Shown one piece after another: positions 42,808-51,666 of a stretch of 64,000 nt of DNA. Made by a program: the position numbers and the translations under genes. A model generated the notes under the pieces. The model saw nothing but the letters and a program-made list of their open reading frames with translations. It was not told the origin of the DNA and ran no database searches. Each line of letters begins with the position of its first letter. Within the stretch, counting starts at the first letter, position 1. This DNA is from Arcanobacterium_A bovis (GTDB taxonomy: Bacteria > Actinomycetota > Actinomycetes > Actinomycetales > Actinomycetaceae), in NCBI RefSeq assembly GCF_042655305.1, contig NZ_JBHSLR010000006.1, one strand, 5' to 3'.

Positions 42808-44076
42808 ATGATTGCTTTGAATAAGCCAGACTCCACTCAATGTAGTGGAACGATACCTTGCCGTCCCACTATTTTCGATGAAAACCCGTTGTTGGAATTT
42901 CTCAATTCCGCTCGGTTTTCCATTTTCCCCGGCTTCTGCGATGTGCATGTTCACTTCCGAGAGCCGGGGTTTTCTTATAAAGAGACGGTGGCAACTGGCA
43001 CTAGAGCTGCCGCGCGAGGTGGTTTCACCGCCGTCGGCACCATGCCGAATCTCGACCCAGTTCCAGACTCTGTGGAAAATCTTGCCTTGGCGCAAGAGTA
43101 TATCGACGCCGGTGCCCTCATCAACGTCTACCCTTATGGTTCAATTACTGCTGCTGAAAGAGGAGAGCGCCTCGCTGACCTGCGCGACATGGCGCCGTAT
43201 GCGCTCGCGTTTTCCGACGACGGCATGGGAGTGCAGTCGCGGGAGCTCATGCGCGAGGCTATGGTACTAGCAAAAGAGCTAGGAAAAGTGATCGCTGCTC
43301 ACTGTGAGGACGCCGAGCTCAAAGGCCGTGGATATATCAATGACGGCGAGTATGCGCGCGCCCATAATCACATTGGCATTCCGAAAGAAAGCGAATGGCG
43401 TGAGCTTGAACGCGATCTTGAGCTCGCCAAAGACACAGGGGTAGCCTTTCATGCTTGTCATATTTCATGTGCTGAAAGCGTGGAGTTGATGCGGCAAGCA
43501 AAAGCAGATGGTATCGATGCAAGTTGCGAGACAGCACCGCATTACCTTGTGTTTGACGATTCGATGCTGCAAGAGGACGGCCGCTTCAAAATGAACCCGC
43601 CGCTGCGCGCGCCACAGGATCGCCATGCATTACTCGAGGCAGTGGCCGATGGAACCATTGATATGTTCGCCACGGATCACGCGCCGCACGCAGAAGAAGA
43701 AAAATCGCGTGGCCTAGCTGAATCGGCTTTCGGCGTGGTGGGTATCGAAAACTCCTTCCAAGCGATATACACGCACCTTGTGCGGCCCGGAGTGATAACT
43801 ATGGAACGGGCAATGGAGTTATTAGCGCATAATCCACGCAAACGTTTCAAAATTCCACTTGGTGAAGATTTCAGCGTATGGGATTTGGACCATCGCCAAA
43901 ACCTAGACCCGAATGAGTTCGAGTCCCTCGGACGGGCTACTCCATTTGCTGGCACTGAGCTTTTTGGAAAATGCCTGCTCACGGTATGCGGTGGAAAGAT
44001 CGCATATCTCGATTCTGCCGCGATGATTTCCACAACGACTGCCGCAATGACTCCCTCCACGAAAGGCCAACTATGA
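42808..44076 (+). CDS. pyrC: Dihydroorotase
   Basis: A 422-residue class I dihydroorotase. Zinc ligands and motifs are visible: DVHVHFREPG, the AHCED segment, ETAPHYLVF and FATDHAPH. It closes carbamoyl aspartate to dihydroorotate. The ATG at 42808 has only a distant GAGAGG; the first 40 residues are less conserved than usual, and the N-terminal strand expected before PGF is short. It opens the pyrCKDFEB operon and overlaps pyrK by ATGA. Confidence 0.93.
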   Translation: MIALNKPDSTQCSGTIPCRPTIFDENPLLEFLNSARFSIFPGFCDVHVHFREPGFSYKETVATGTRAAARGGFTAVGTMPNLDPVPDSVENLALAQEYIDAGALINVYPYGSITAAERGERLADLRDMAPYALAFSDDGMGVQSRELMREAMVLAKELGKVIAAHCEDAELKGRGYINDGEYARAHNHIGIPKESEWRELERDLELAKDTGVAFHACHISCAESVELMRQAKADGIDASCETAPHYLVFDDSMLQEDGRFKMNPPLRAPQDRHALLEAVADGTIDMFATDHAPHAEEEKSRGLAESAFGVVGIENSFQAIYTHLVRPGVITMERAMELLAHNPRKRFKIPLGEDFSVWDLDHRQNLDPNEFESLGRATPFAGTELFGKCLLTVCGGKIAYLDSAAMISTTTAAMTPSTKGQL

Positions 44077-44870
44077 TCCCAGCAGCCAAAACGACGATGA
44101 TCCAAACCATGCTCACTGTTACCAGCAACCGCGAGATTGCCAGCAATATTTACGAAATTACCTTGCGCGGAGATGTGTCCGCGATCAAAAATCCTGGTCA
44201 GTTCGTCAATATCAAGATTCCGGGCTTTGCCACCCGTCGTCCGCTCTCTGTATGCAACGTGACTGATAGTGACGGCACGCAATCCGGCGTCGTCACCCTT
44301 GTGTACAAGACGTTCGGAGACGGAACGCGAGCCTTGGCACGCATGGAAAAGGAAACTCGGCTAGATGTGCTTCTGGGGTTAGGAAATGGTTTCGACGTTT
44401 CCCGATCAGGAAGCGATCCAGTATTAATAGGCGGCGGCGTTGGAGTGCCGCCTTTATTTTTGCTCGCACGCCGGCTGGTAGAGCGCGGAATCACGCCAAC
44501 GGTGATCCTCGGATTTAACACTGCCAGCGAGGTATTTTACGAAGCCGAGTTTCGAACGCTCGGCTGCACAGTGCGCACGTGCACTGTAGACGGAAGCGCT
44601 GGGGAAACTGGCCTCGTCACGACGGCGCTCGCGGAGCTCGCCCAGCACAGGGCACTCAGTTATATATATGCCTGCGGTCCGAACGCCATGCTCAAAGCGA
44701 TTGCTCAGTTGGACGTGGCACCCGGGGAGCTGAGCTTCGAAGAACGTATGGCTTGTGGATTCGGGGTCTGTATGGGTTGTTCATTTCAGGTTGCCGACGG
44801 CGGTTCGCGGCGCCTGTGTGTAGAAGGACCAGTTGTGCGCACACAAGACGTTGTATGGGAGCAAAAATGA
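44073..44870 (+). CDS. pyrK: Dihydroorotate dehydrogenase electron transfer subunit
   Basis: A 265-residue FAD/[2Fe-2S] protein of the ferredoxin-reductase family. FAD binding is shown by RRPLSVC; the NAD domain has GGGVGVPP; the C-terminal cluster Cys pattern is CGFGVCMGC followed by a later Cys in RRLCVEG. It passes electrons from the class 1B dehydrogenase PyrD to NAD. The start (ATG 44073) overlaps the pyrC stop, with GAAAGG at 44061. Its stop overlaps the pyrD ATG. Confidence 0.92.
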   Translation: MIPAAKTTMIQTMLTVTSNREIASNIYEITLRGDVSAIKNPGQFVNIKIPGFATRRPLSVCNVTDSDGTQSGVVTLVYKTFGDGTRALARMEKETRLDVLLGLGNGFDVSRSGSDPVLIGGGVGVPPLFLLARRLVERGITPTVILGFNTASEVFYEAEFRTLGCTVRTCTVDGSAGETGLVTTALAELAQHRALSYIYACGPNAMLKAIAQLDVAPGELSFEERMACGFGVCMGCSFQVADGGSRRLCVEGPVVRTQDVVWEQK

Positions 44871-45805
44871 GTGATGCACGCAGGCTACAGGTGAATCTTT
44901 GCGGGATCGATTTGAGCAATCCCATCATTCCCGCTTCGGGTACATTCGGCTTCGGATATGAGTTTTCGCAGCTCTACGATCTGAATATTTTGGGGAGTTT
45001 TGCATTTAAGGGCACTACAGGGCAGGCGCGCTTTGGTAATCCCACGCCGCGAGTGGCTGAGTGTGAGGCGGGTATGCTCAATGCGATTGGCCTGCAAAAT
45101 CCTGGTGTGGACGAAGTGAAACGCGTCGAGTTGCCTCGGATGAGGGAGTTCTTTGCCAAGCCTGTGATGGCAAATATCTCGGGATTCACGGTTGAGGAGT
45201 ACCAACACGTTGCGAGCGAATTGGACGAGGAAACGAGTATCGGCTGGTTGGAGCTCAATATTAGTTGCCCGAACGTGCATGGTGGTGGCGTGAACTTCGG
45301 TAGCTATCCTGACTCGGCAGCGCAGGTTACGGCAGCAGTGCGTGAAGTGACCGGCAAGCCATTGGTGGTGAAGTTATCGCCTAATGTGACCGACGTCGTG
45401 GCCGTTGCGCGAGCGTGTGTGGACGCCGGGGCCGACGCTCTGAGCGTGGTTAATACCTTGATCGGTATGCGTTTTGACCTCAAGCGTCGGGTGCCGATAC
45501 TTGCCAACCAGGTGGGCGGATTTTCTGGTGCGGCGATATTCCCGGTGGCATTGCGGATGGTTCACCAGGTGAGCAACGCAGTAGAGGTTCCGGTTATTGG
45601 AATTGGAGGCGTGCATAGCGCCGAGCAGGTGATCGAAATGATGATTGCCGGAGCTACGGCAGTGCAGGTAGGCACAGCAAATCTCGTTGATCCTTTCGCG
45701 TGCCCGCGCATCATTTCGGAGTTACCAGCGGTGATGGATCGTTTGGGTATCGACACTTTAGCGCGACTTATCGAAGAAATAGCACAGAAAAGGAATGGAG
45801 AATGA
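44867..45805 (+). CDS. pyrD: Dihydroorotate dehydrogenase, class 1B catalytic subunit
   Basis: A 312-residue FMN TIM-barrel enzyme. It carries NPIIPASGTFGFG, FKGTTGQARFGNP, LNISCPNV with the class 1 Cys, and GIGGVHSAEQVIEMMIAGATAVQVGTA. PyrK next to it makes this the NAD-dependent class 1B enzyme. The ATG at 44867 overlaps the pyrK stop (ATGA). A longer upstream frame within pyrK is not supported. Confidence 0.94.
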   Translation: MSDARRLQVNLCGIDLSNPIIPASGTFGFGYEFSQLYDLNILGSFAFKGTTGQARFGNPTPRVAECEAGMLNAIGLQNPGVDEVKRVELPRMREFFAKPVMANISGFTVEEYQHVASELDEETSIGWLELNISCPNVHGGGVNFGSYPDSAAQVTAAVREVTGKPLVVKLSPNVTDVVAVARACVDAGADALSVVNTLIGMRFDLKRRVPILANQVGGFSGAAIFPVALRMVHQVSNAVEVPVIGIGGVHSAEQVIEMMIAGATAVQVGTANLVDPFACPRIISELPAVMDRLGIDTLARLIEEIAQKRNGE

Positions 45806-45806
45806 G

Positions 45807-46514
45807 ATGGCCAAAGATGTGATTGTGGCGTGTGATTTTGCGGGTCAAAGTGCTGTGGAGGAGTTTCTTGACTTATTTGAACGCCAAGAAACAAAGCCCT
45901 TTGTGAAAATCGGGATGGAGTTGTTTTATGCCAGCGGCCCGCAGATTGTGCGGCAAATAAAGGACCGCGGCCACCGAATATTCCTCGACCTCAAATTGCA
46001 CGATATTCCCAATACCGTGCGGCGTACGATGGCGGTGCTCAGTGAATTAGGTGTTGATATGTGCAATGTACATGCAGCAGGAACGATTGAGATGATGAAC
46101 GCGGCGCGCGAGGGGCTGACGTGCGCTGAGGGCACGCGACCAATACTGATCGCCGTCACTCAACTCACCAGCACCGACGAAGTGCGTATGCGCGATGAGC
46201 TGCTGATAAATGAACCATTGGAGCGAGTGGTTGCGGCATATGCTGCGAATGCGCGGGAATCAGGGCTTGACGGTGTCGTTTGTTCCCCGCTGGAAGCGGC
46301 GGGCGTCCATGAAGCTTGCGGCGCAGAGTTTCTAGCCGTTACCCCAGGTATTCGTTTTGCGGAGGGCGACGACGATCAGCGGCGCGTCATGACGCCGCGA
46401 GCTGCGCGGGAGGCGGGTTCGGATTACATCGTGGTTGGCCGTCCGATCACGCAGGCAAAGGATCCTGTTGCTGCTTATAAGGAATGCCTGAGCGATTTTT
46501 GTGGTGAAAATTGA
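45807..46514 (+). CDS. pyrF: Orotidine 5'-phosphate decarboxylase
   Basis: A 235-residue type 1 OMP decarboxylase. DLKLHDIPNTV carries the catalytic Lys/Asp set, followed by VHAAGTIEM, and the phosphate-binding end is GIRFAEGDDDQRR and GSDYIVVGRPIT. It makes UMP. I prefer ATG 45807, 6 nt after GGAG, over ATG 45795; the latter overlaps pyrD. It follows pyrD by 1 nt in the operon. Confidence 0.94.
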   Translation: MAKDVIVACDFAGQSAVEEFLDLFERQETKPFVKIGMELFYASGPQIVRQIKDRGHRIFLDLKLHDIPNTVRRTMAVLSELGVDMCNVHAAGTIEMMNAAREGLTCAEGTRPILIAVTQLTSTDEVRMRDELLINEPLERVVAAYAANARESGLDGVVCSPLEAAGVHEACGAEFLAVTPGIRFAEGDDDQRRVMTPRAAREAGSDYIVVGRPITQAKDPVAAYKECLSDFCGEN

Positions 46515-46567
46515 TGGTCATACAGGCAGATGCAGAGTTGAAAGATGGAAAAGACTGGGAGTGCAGA

Positions 46568-47242
46568 ATGGGCAACCAAATGAATGATACGAGCAGCGAG
46601 ATTATTGCGAAAGACCTCCTTGATATTCAGGCGGTGTTTTTTCGCCCAGATGATCCGTTCACATGGGCGAGTGGAATAAAAAGCCCAGTGTACTGCGATA
46701 ACAGGCTGATATTGACGGCTCCTGCGGTGCGTGAACGGGTAGAGGAGGCCTTTGCACGACTGGTGAAATCACAGTTCCCGGCCGTTGAATGTTTAATGGG
46801 CACAGCGACGGCGGGGATCGCCCACGCTGCCATTGTGGCAAGTCAGATGGGGTTGCCGATGGGATACGTGCGTGCGGGAAGCAAAGATCATGGGCGGTGC
46901 AATCAGATTGAGGGTCGCCTGACGCCGGGCACGCGCGTGGTAGTTATGGAAGATCTTATTTCCACAGGTGGATCGGTGTTGGACGCGGTAGCAGCGCTGC
47001 GTGAGGCAGGAGCGCAGGTGCTCGGCGTCGTCAGTATTTTTACCTACGGAATGGAACGAGCAAAGCGAGCTTTTGCGGACGCTGGTGTGGAGGCGGTTTC
47101 GCTCGTGACCTTTGACGATATTGCGCGTGTAGCCGCGGAAACGGGGTATATCGACGTCGCAAGTGTGGCAAAGTTGCTGGCTTTTCGTGCGAATCCGAGC
47201 GACGAGTCATGGCAACATGCGCAGCTAGACGAGGAGAATTGA
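46568..47242 (+). CDS. pyrE: Orotate phosphoribosyltransferase
   Basis: A 224-residue OPRTase of the type found with class 1B PyrD. The PRPP loop is VVVMEDLISTGGSVLDA. Other features: FTWASGIKSPVYCDNR and GTATAGIAHAA. ATG 46568 has GGGAG 6 nt upstream; earlier in-frame starts back to 46511 lack a binding site and would add about 19 residues. It joins orotate and PRPP to give OMP. One nucleotide separates it from pyrB. Confidence 0.92.
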   Translation: MGNQMNDTSSEIIAKDLLDIQAVFFRPDDPFTWASGIKSPVYCDNRLILTAPAVRERVEEAFARLVKSQFPAVECLMGTATAGIAHAAIVASQMGLPMGYVRAGSKDHGRCNQIEGRLTPGTRVVVMEDLISTGGSVLDAVAALREAGAQVLGVVSIFTYGMERAKRAFADAGVEAVSLVTFDDIARVAAETGYIDVASVAKLLAFRANPSDESWQHAQLDEEN

Positions 47243-47243
47243 G

Positions 47244-48449
47244 ATGGCGGCGGAAAAGAACACGCAGACCGTGGCAGGGGATACTGCGGGCAACGCCGCG
47301 GGGAAGCTCACGGCAAGGTCCGCAGCAAATGCGTCGCGCAGCCTCATCGATATTCTCGATCTGAATGTGGCGGAGATTGAGCAGCTTATCGCGCGCGCAG
47401 TAGACATTGCCGACAATCCTGAAAAATATTCGCGTGCATGTGCAGGAAAGAAGCTGGCCACACTGTTTTATGAGCCGTCCACCCGTACTCGGCTGAGCTT
47501 CGAGGCCGCAATGTACGAGCTAGGTGGCAATGTGCTTGGTTTTTCTCAGGCAGGCAGTTCCTCGGCCACCAAAGGCGAAAGCGTGGCGGACACAGCGAAA
47601 GTGGTGTCATGCTATGCGGACATCGTGGCAATGCGGCATCCCTACGAGGGAGCGCCGCTGGTAGCGGCGTTGAATGCGAGCGTTCCGGTAATTAATGCGG
47701 GCGACGGCGGGCACAACCACCCAACCCAGACGCTCACTGACTTATTGACGATTTTCCGACGAAAAGGGCGATTGGGCGGGCTCACTATCGGCTTTTGCGG
47801 CGATTTGAAGTACGGGCGCACGGTGCATTCCCTGGTGCGGGCTTTGGCGCGGTATGAGGGGGTGAAGATGGTGTTTATTTCGCCGGCAGAACTGCGGATG
47901 CCGGACTATATTGGTGCTGATGAGCTCGGCAAATGCGGTGTTGAAGTGTTAGAAACTGAGAGTTTAGACGAAGCGTTACCGCACCTTGACGTGTTGTACA
48001 TGACGCGTATTCAGCAAGAACGTTTCAAGGATCAAAACGAGTATCTGCGCTTGAAGGACTCGTACATTTTGCGACGTGAGAAGCTCGCAACAGCGAAGCC
48101 AGATATGTGCATTTTGCATCCTTTGCCGCGCGTGAATGAGATTGCGGTTGATGTAGACGACGATCCGCGAGCTTGTTATTTTGAGCAGGTTCTGAACGGC
48201 AAATATATTCGTATGGCGCTCATTAATGAGCTTCTCAATGGGGGATGGGTGCAGGCTGGTGTGGAGCCAGTAGTCGATGTGGAATCGGCATCGAGCGTGC
48301 AAATTGAACAAGCGCAGGGAAAATGCGGCAATACGCAGTGTATATCAGCAGCTGAACCTAGTATCGCGCCACTTGTGCGGCCGGTGACTGAGAAAAGCCA
48401 ATACCGTTGCTTTTATTGTGAGAGTTTAGTGGAGTCTGTGAAGAGCTGA
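47244..48449 (+). CDS. pyrB: Aspartate carbamoyltransferase with a C-terminal PyrI-type zinc domain
   Basis: A 401-residue protein. The catalytic chain spans about residues 30-340, with FYEPSTRTRLSFE for carbamoyl phosphate and the HPTQTLTDL motif. After it, residues 345-401 hold a zinc ribbon with C361-x4-C366-x22-C389-x2-C392 and CISAAEP, closely matching the zinc domain of the E. coli regulatory chain PyrI (C-x4-C-x23-C-x2-C). The N-terminal nucleotide-binding domain of PyrI is absent and no separate pyrI is in the window. ATG 47244 follows AGGAG. Final gene of the pyr operon, before two terminators. Confidence 0.93.
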   Translation: MAAEKNTQTVAGDTAGNAAGKLTARSAANASRSLIDILDLNVAEIEQLIARAVDIADNPEKYSRACAGKKLATLFYEPSTRTRLSFEAAMYELGGNVLGFSQAGSSSATKGESVADTAKVVSCYADIVAMRHPYEGAPLVAALNASVPVINAGDGGHNHPTQTLTDLLTIFRRKGRLGGLTIGFCGDLKYGRTVHSLVRALARYEGVKMVFISPAELRMPDYIGADELGKCGVEVLETESLDEALPHLDVLYMTRIQQERFKDQNEYLRLKDSYILRREKLATAKPDMCILHPLPRVNEIAVDVDDDPRACYFEQVLNGKYIRMALINELLNGGWVQAGVEPVVDVESASSVQIEQAQGKCGNTQCISAAEPSIAPLVRPVTEKSQYRCFYCESLVESVKS

Positions 48450-48472
48450 GGATATTTGGGGAGGTAAATTGG

Positions 48473-48519
48473 TGGGTGGTGGGGTATCGCGTGGTAAAAA
48501 CGCGATACCCCACCACCCA
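48473..48519. terminator. Perfect 19-bp terminator hairpin after pyrB
   Basis: Arms 48473-48491 and 48501-48519 pair perfectly around a 9-nt loop ending AAAAA. It lies 23 nt after the pyrB stop. Confidence 0.85.
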
Positions 48520-48535
48520 TGAGCCAAGGCTTGGC

Positions 48536-48574
48536 GGTTGGTTTGGGGCGGACAACCACCGCCCCAAACCAACC
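48536..48574. terminator. Second perfect 16-bp terminator hairpin
   Basis: Arms 48536-48551 and 48559-48574 pair perfectly around ACAACCA. It is 5 nt from the end of the converging MFS gene and probably stops transcription from that side. Confidence 0.85.
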
Positions 48575-48579
48575 TAAAT

Positions 48580-49980
48580 TCACCCGATCTGTTCGAGTTG
48601 CTTGCCAGCAGTCTCTTCAGCTTGGAGATAGATAAATCCACCTGCAACTAGCAGCACTGCGAATATCACGAAGGGTAGGAACACAACGTCTGGAGTTGGT
48701 TTTCCGCCACCGATGAGTGCGCCAACGAAGTATGGGCCAACTACCTTTGCAATCGCGCCGATGCCGTATCCCAAACCAACACCGGTGGAGCGCACGTCGT
48801 TAGGGAACTGCTCAGCACCAAAGGCGTTGAGGATACCGAATGCACCGTCGCCGAAAGCCATAGCAATGACGATTCCGATAAAGAACACAATTCCGGCTGT
48901 ATGTGTAGTGCTGGCAGTTTCTGCGCCGCCACCGCTGAACATACCAGAGGCTACCTTTGCCGAAATAGCTGCGATAACGCAACCAACTGCGCCAATCAAA
49001 CCCCAAATGAACATCGTGCGACGGCGTCCAATCCGATCGGAGATCCAGGCCGAACCGAGACGTCCGAGCAAATCAGCGAGGGACACACCCATGAACATGT
49101 AGGCAACAGTGGAAACATCAAACTTGAAGCTCTCGCCCAAGATACTCTGACCCCACGACTGCACGGTAAAGGCACCCAAAATAAAGCAGAATGAACCGAG
49201 TGAAATAATCACCAGCTGCTTTGGATACTTACGTAGCACAAATCCGTATGAAGCCTTCTCGGTTGCTTTTTCAGCAGTGCTAGAAGGCAAGGCGCCTACT
49301 TCGCTCCCGGGAATGTTCATAGCCCATGCATATGCCTTACGTGCTTCGTCAATCTTGCCTTGCGCAATCAAGAAACGTGGCGATTCAGGAACTAGTGCTG
49401 CCCACGCAATAAGCACTACCGGCACGCAGCCCAGTGCGATAAGACCCTTCCAGCCGAAAGGTTCGCCGAGTACTTTCGTAGCAAGTGAGCCAAGGAAAAT
49501 GCCAAGCGGAATGAACACGGAGGTCAAACCGGAAAGCAAGCCGCGCTGTTTCGCAGGTACGAACTCCTGCACGAAAGGAATCGACGTAATATTAAGGCCG
49601 CCAACACCGATACATACACCGATGCGGTACAAGCTCAAAAGCTGCCATTGACCTGGCTGAATAGTGAGCGTGATAGCCGTGAAGAACACGAGCACAGCGA
49701 TACACCAGATGAACGCCTTTTTGCGGCCAATCATATCGGCCAACCGGCCCCACAAAATAGCGCCAAGCACGGTACCAATACCCGAAGCGGCGCCGATGAC
49801 TCCTGCCTCAAAACCGGTCAGTTGCCAGCCCGGCGTCGTCATCAAAAGATGAATAACGAATCCGATGAGGAAGAGATCAAAGAATTCGGAAATATTGCCC
49901 ACAATCGTGAGCCCGATAAGTGATTTTTGGTTTCTCGTTAATGGCAGGGTATCTACCTGCTCCATTGCAGTGAGTGACAT
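48580..49980 (-). CDS. MFS transporter of the sugar-acid operon
   Basis: A 466-residue major facilitator. The 2-3 loop motif reads GRLADMIGRKKAF and the second-half equivalent is SDRIGRRR; the PESPRFL motif after helix 6 marks the sugar/metabolite:H+ symporter side of the superfamily. It is the last gene of the Ula-like operon and is likely to import the sugar acid. The sugar is not known. An in-frame ATG at 49965 is a second possible start. A single terminator hairpin follows the gene. Confidence 0.82.
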   Translation of the reverse strand: MSLTAMEQVDTLPLTRNQKSLIGLTIVGNISEFFDLFLIGFVIHLLMTTPGWQLTGFEAGVIGAASGIGTVLGAILWGRLADMIGRKKAFIWCIAVLVFFTAITLTIQPGQWQLLSLYRIGVCIGVGGLNITSIPFVQEFVPAKQRGLLSGLTSVFIPLGIFLGSLATKVLGEPFGWKGLIALGCVPVVLIAWAALVPESPRFLIAQGKIDEARKAYAWAMNIPGSEVGALPSSTAEKATEKASYGFVLRKYPKQLVIISLGSFCFILGAFTVQSWGQSILGESFKFDVSTVAYMFMGVSLADLLGRLGSAWISDRIGRRRTMFIWGLIGAVGCVIAAISAKVASGMFSGGGAETASTTHTAGIVFFIGIVIAMAFGDGAFGILNAFGAEQFPNDVRSTGVGLGYGIGAIAKVVGPYFVGALIGGGKPTPDVVFLPFVIFAVLLVAGGFIYLQAEETAGKQLEQIG

Positions 49981-50048
49981 ATTGTTTTCCTAATTTTGGG
50001 TACACTGTGCCGTCAACGCTGGCGGCACAGCATACGAATGGATGGTAT

Positions 50049-50996
50049 TTATCGGATAATGTCGGTTGTCTGTGGAAGGTTGAGTTCCATAGCCGAGATA
50101 TGGGTGAGATCGCCGTGATGGGTGAGCGCAAAAGTGGAAACACGCTGCCCATACTGTACGCCTGCGCGCACGTCGCCCTCAAGGAAACCGTGAATTGTTC
50201 CCGCTACGAATGAATCACCGGCGCCAGGACGGTCAATAACAGGTACAACCTTAACCTCGAACTGTTCTTCGCCACGCGCATCAGAAAGGTACACACCTTC
50301 AGTCGAATCCGTGGAAACAACGGTAGGTACCTCAAGAAACTCTCGCGTCTTCTTACACACTTCGACGCCGCTCAGATCTGGCATTCCAAATACCGTCTGT
50401 GCGTCTTTGCGCGAAGCGAATACCAAAGTAGACATGCGAGCTATCGGTTCAAGCACCTCGCGAGCTTGCTCTGCATCCCACAGCAAAGAGCGGTAATTTA
50501 CGTCAAGCGCAATATCGATTCCACGCTCGTGTGCCTGCTCGCAGAAATGCCGAACGATCTTCGCCGTATCCGGTGAAAGAGCAGCGGTAATACCTGTTAC
50601 AAACACGAGCCGCGTGTCGAGCATCGACTCCCAGTTGACGTCGTCAATCTGGATACTACGGAAAGGGGTGTGCAAGCGATCGTAAATAACTTTTGAAGGC
50701 ATGGGGTAATCGCCCGGCTCCATGAAATACAAAGCCACGCGCCCGTGGTCTACCCGCACCATATTCGACATATCAACGCCCACAGAACGGAACTCTTGCA
50801 AAACGCGGGTGGCAAGTTCGCCCCGCGGCATCTTGGAACACCACGACGTCGAGCGCCCAAGTTGCGAAAGTAGGCCCGCCACATTTGCTTCCGAGCAGGC
50901 AGCGGACATGCGCAAGCTCACTGCATTGACGAGGCGCTCTCCACGCGGAACCGTGAGTCGGATCTGTCCTTCACCAATTGTCGTCAAATCAAACAT
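50049..50996 (-). CDS. PfkB-family sugar (acid) kinase
   Basis: A 315-residue ribokinase-like enzyme. It has the N-terminal substrate-binding half with ACSEANVAGLLSQLG and the catalytic RPGAGDSFVAG. Its closest known roles are 2-keto-3-deoxygluconate and similar sugar-acid kinases. In this operon it should make the 6-phosphate that UlaD needs, replacing the PTS step. ATG 50996 overlaps the araD stop (TGATG) with AGGAG 10 nt upstream; a GTG at 50999 is the alternative. Confidence 0.8.
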   Translation of the reverse strand: MFDLTTIGEGQIRLTVPRGERLVNAVSLRMSAACSEANVAGLLSQLGRSTSWCSKMPRGELATRVLQEFRSVGVDMSNMVRVDHGRVALYFMEPGDYPMPSKVIYDRLHTPFRSIQIDDVNWESMLDTRLVFVTGITAALSPDTAKIVRHFCEQAHERGIDIALDVNYRSLLWDAEQAREVLEPIARMSTLVFASRKDAQTVFGMPDLSGVEVCKKTREFLEVPTVVSTDSTEGVYLSDARGEEQFEVKVVPVIDRPGAGDSFVAGTIHGFLEGDVRAGVQYGQRVSTFALTHHGDLTHISAMELNLPQTTDIIR

Positions 50997-51664
50997 CACT
51001 TACTCACTCCTAAAGATGCGTTAATGGTTCCGTAGCGGTTGGAGTAGCGATCGAAGTTGGCTTCGATCTCAGCTTGCGGGAGCTCTTCCACTTCTCCAAG
51101 ACCCATCGCGACTGCCACCGTTCTTGCCACGTCTTCGACCATAACAGCAGCTTGCAGAGCTTTGGTAATGGATGTTCCCATGGTGAAAACTCCGTGTTGT
51201 TTGAGTAACACCGCAGGTGAGCGCCCTCCACATTCTAATATAGCTTTGGCAATATCGAGTCCACCGATAGGCGCGTATCGTGCGCAGGGGATCGAGCCGC
51301 CAAATTCATCGGCGATCGCGGTGAGGCAGCAGGGAATATCCTTGCCCACCGCCGCGAAGGCAGTTGCGTAGCGAGAGTGAGTGTGGATGATTGAGCGCAA
51401 TTCCGGGCGGGCTGCGTAAAGAGCAAGGTGGGAAGCGGTGTCCGACGACGGTCCCAAGTCTCCTTCCACAACCTTTCCGTTGGCATCAACAACCACCATT
51501 TTTTCGGGTGTCATTTCCTCATAGCGCACGCCAGAGGGCTTGATCACGATATAACCCGTTTCCGGGTCTAGTGCGGAAAGGTTGCCGCCGGTCCAGGCTA
51601 CGAGTACGTGCCGTTGCAGCTCAAGGTTCCCTTCGCACACCTTTTGTTTGAGATCTTCCAGCAT
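50996..51664 (-). CDS. araD: L-Ribulose-5-phosphate 4-epimerase
   Basis: A 222-residue class II aldolase-fold epimerase. GNLSALDPETGYIVIKPSGV, the zinc His pair in IHTHSRYA and the later KQHGVFTMG are diagnostic of the AraD/SgbE/UlaF group. It turns L-ribulose 5-phosphate into D-xylulose 5-phosphate, the last step of the route. It stands 2 nt after ulaE and overlaps the kinase. Confidence 0.92.
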   Translation of the reverse strand: MLEDLKQKVCEGNLELQRHVLVAWTGGNLSALDPETGYIVIKPSGVRYEEMTPEKMVVVDANGKVVEGDLGPSSDTASHLALYAARPELRSIIHTHSRYATAFAAVGKDIPCCLTAIADEFGGSIPCARYAPIGGLDIAKAILECGGRSPAVLLKQHGVFTMGTSITKALQAAVMVEDVARTVAVAMGLGEVEELPQAEIEANFDRYSNRYGTINASLGVSK

Positions 51665-51666
51665 TC

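Noticed and set aside
43971..44072. Longer pyrK start inside pyrC
   Set aside because: The ATGA overlap at 44073 with GAAAGG is the normal start; the extension is another frame of pyrC.
44579..44866. Longer pyrD start inside pyrK
   Set aside because: The conserved PyrD begins at the ATG at 44867 that overlaps the pyrK stop.
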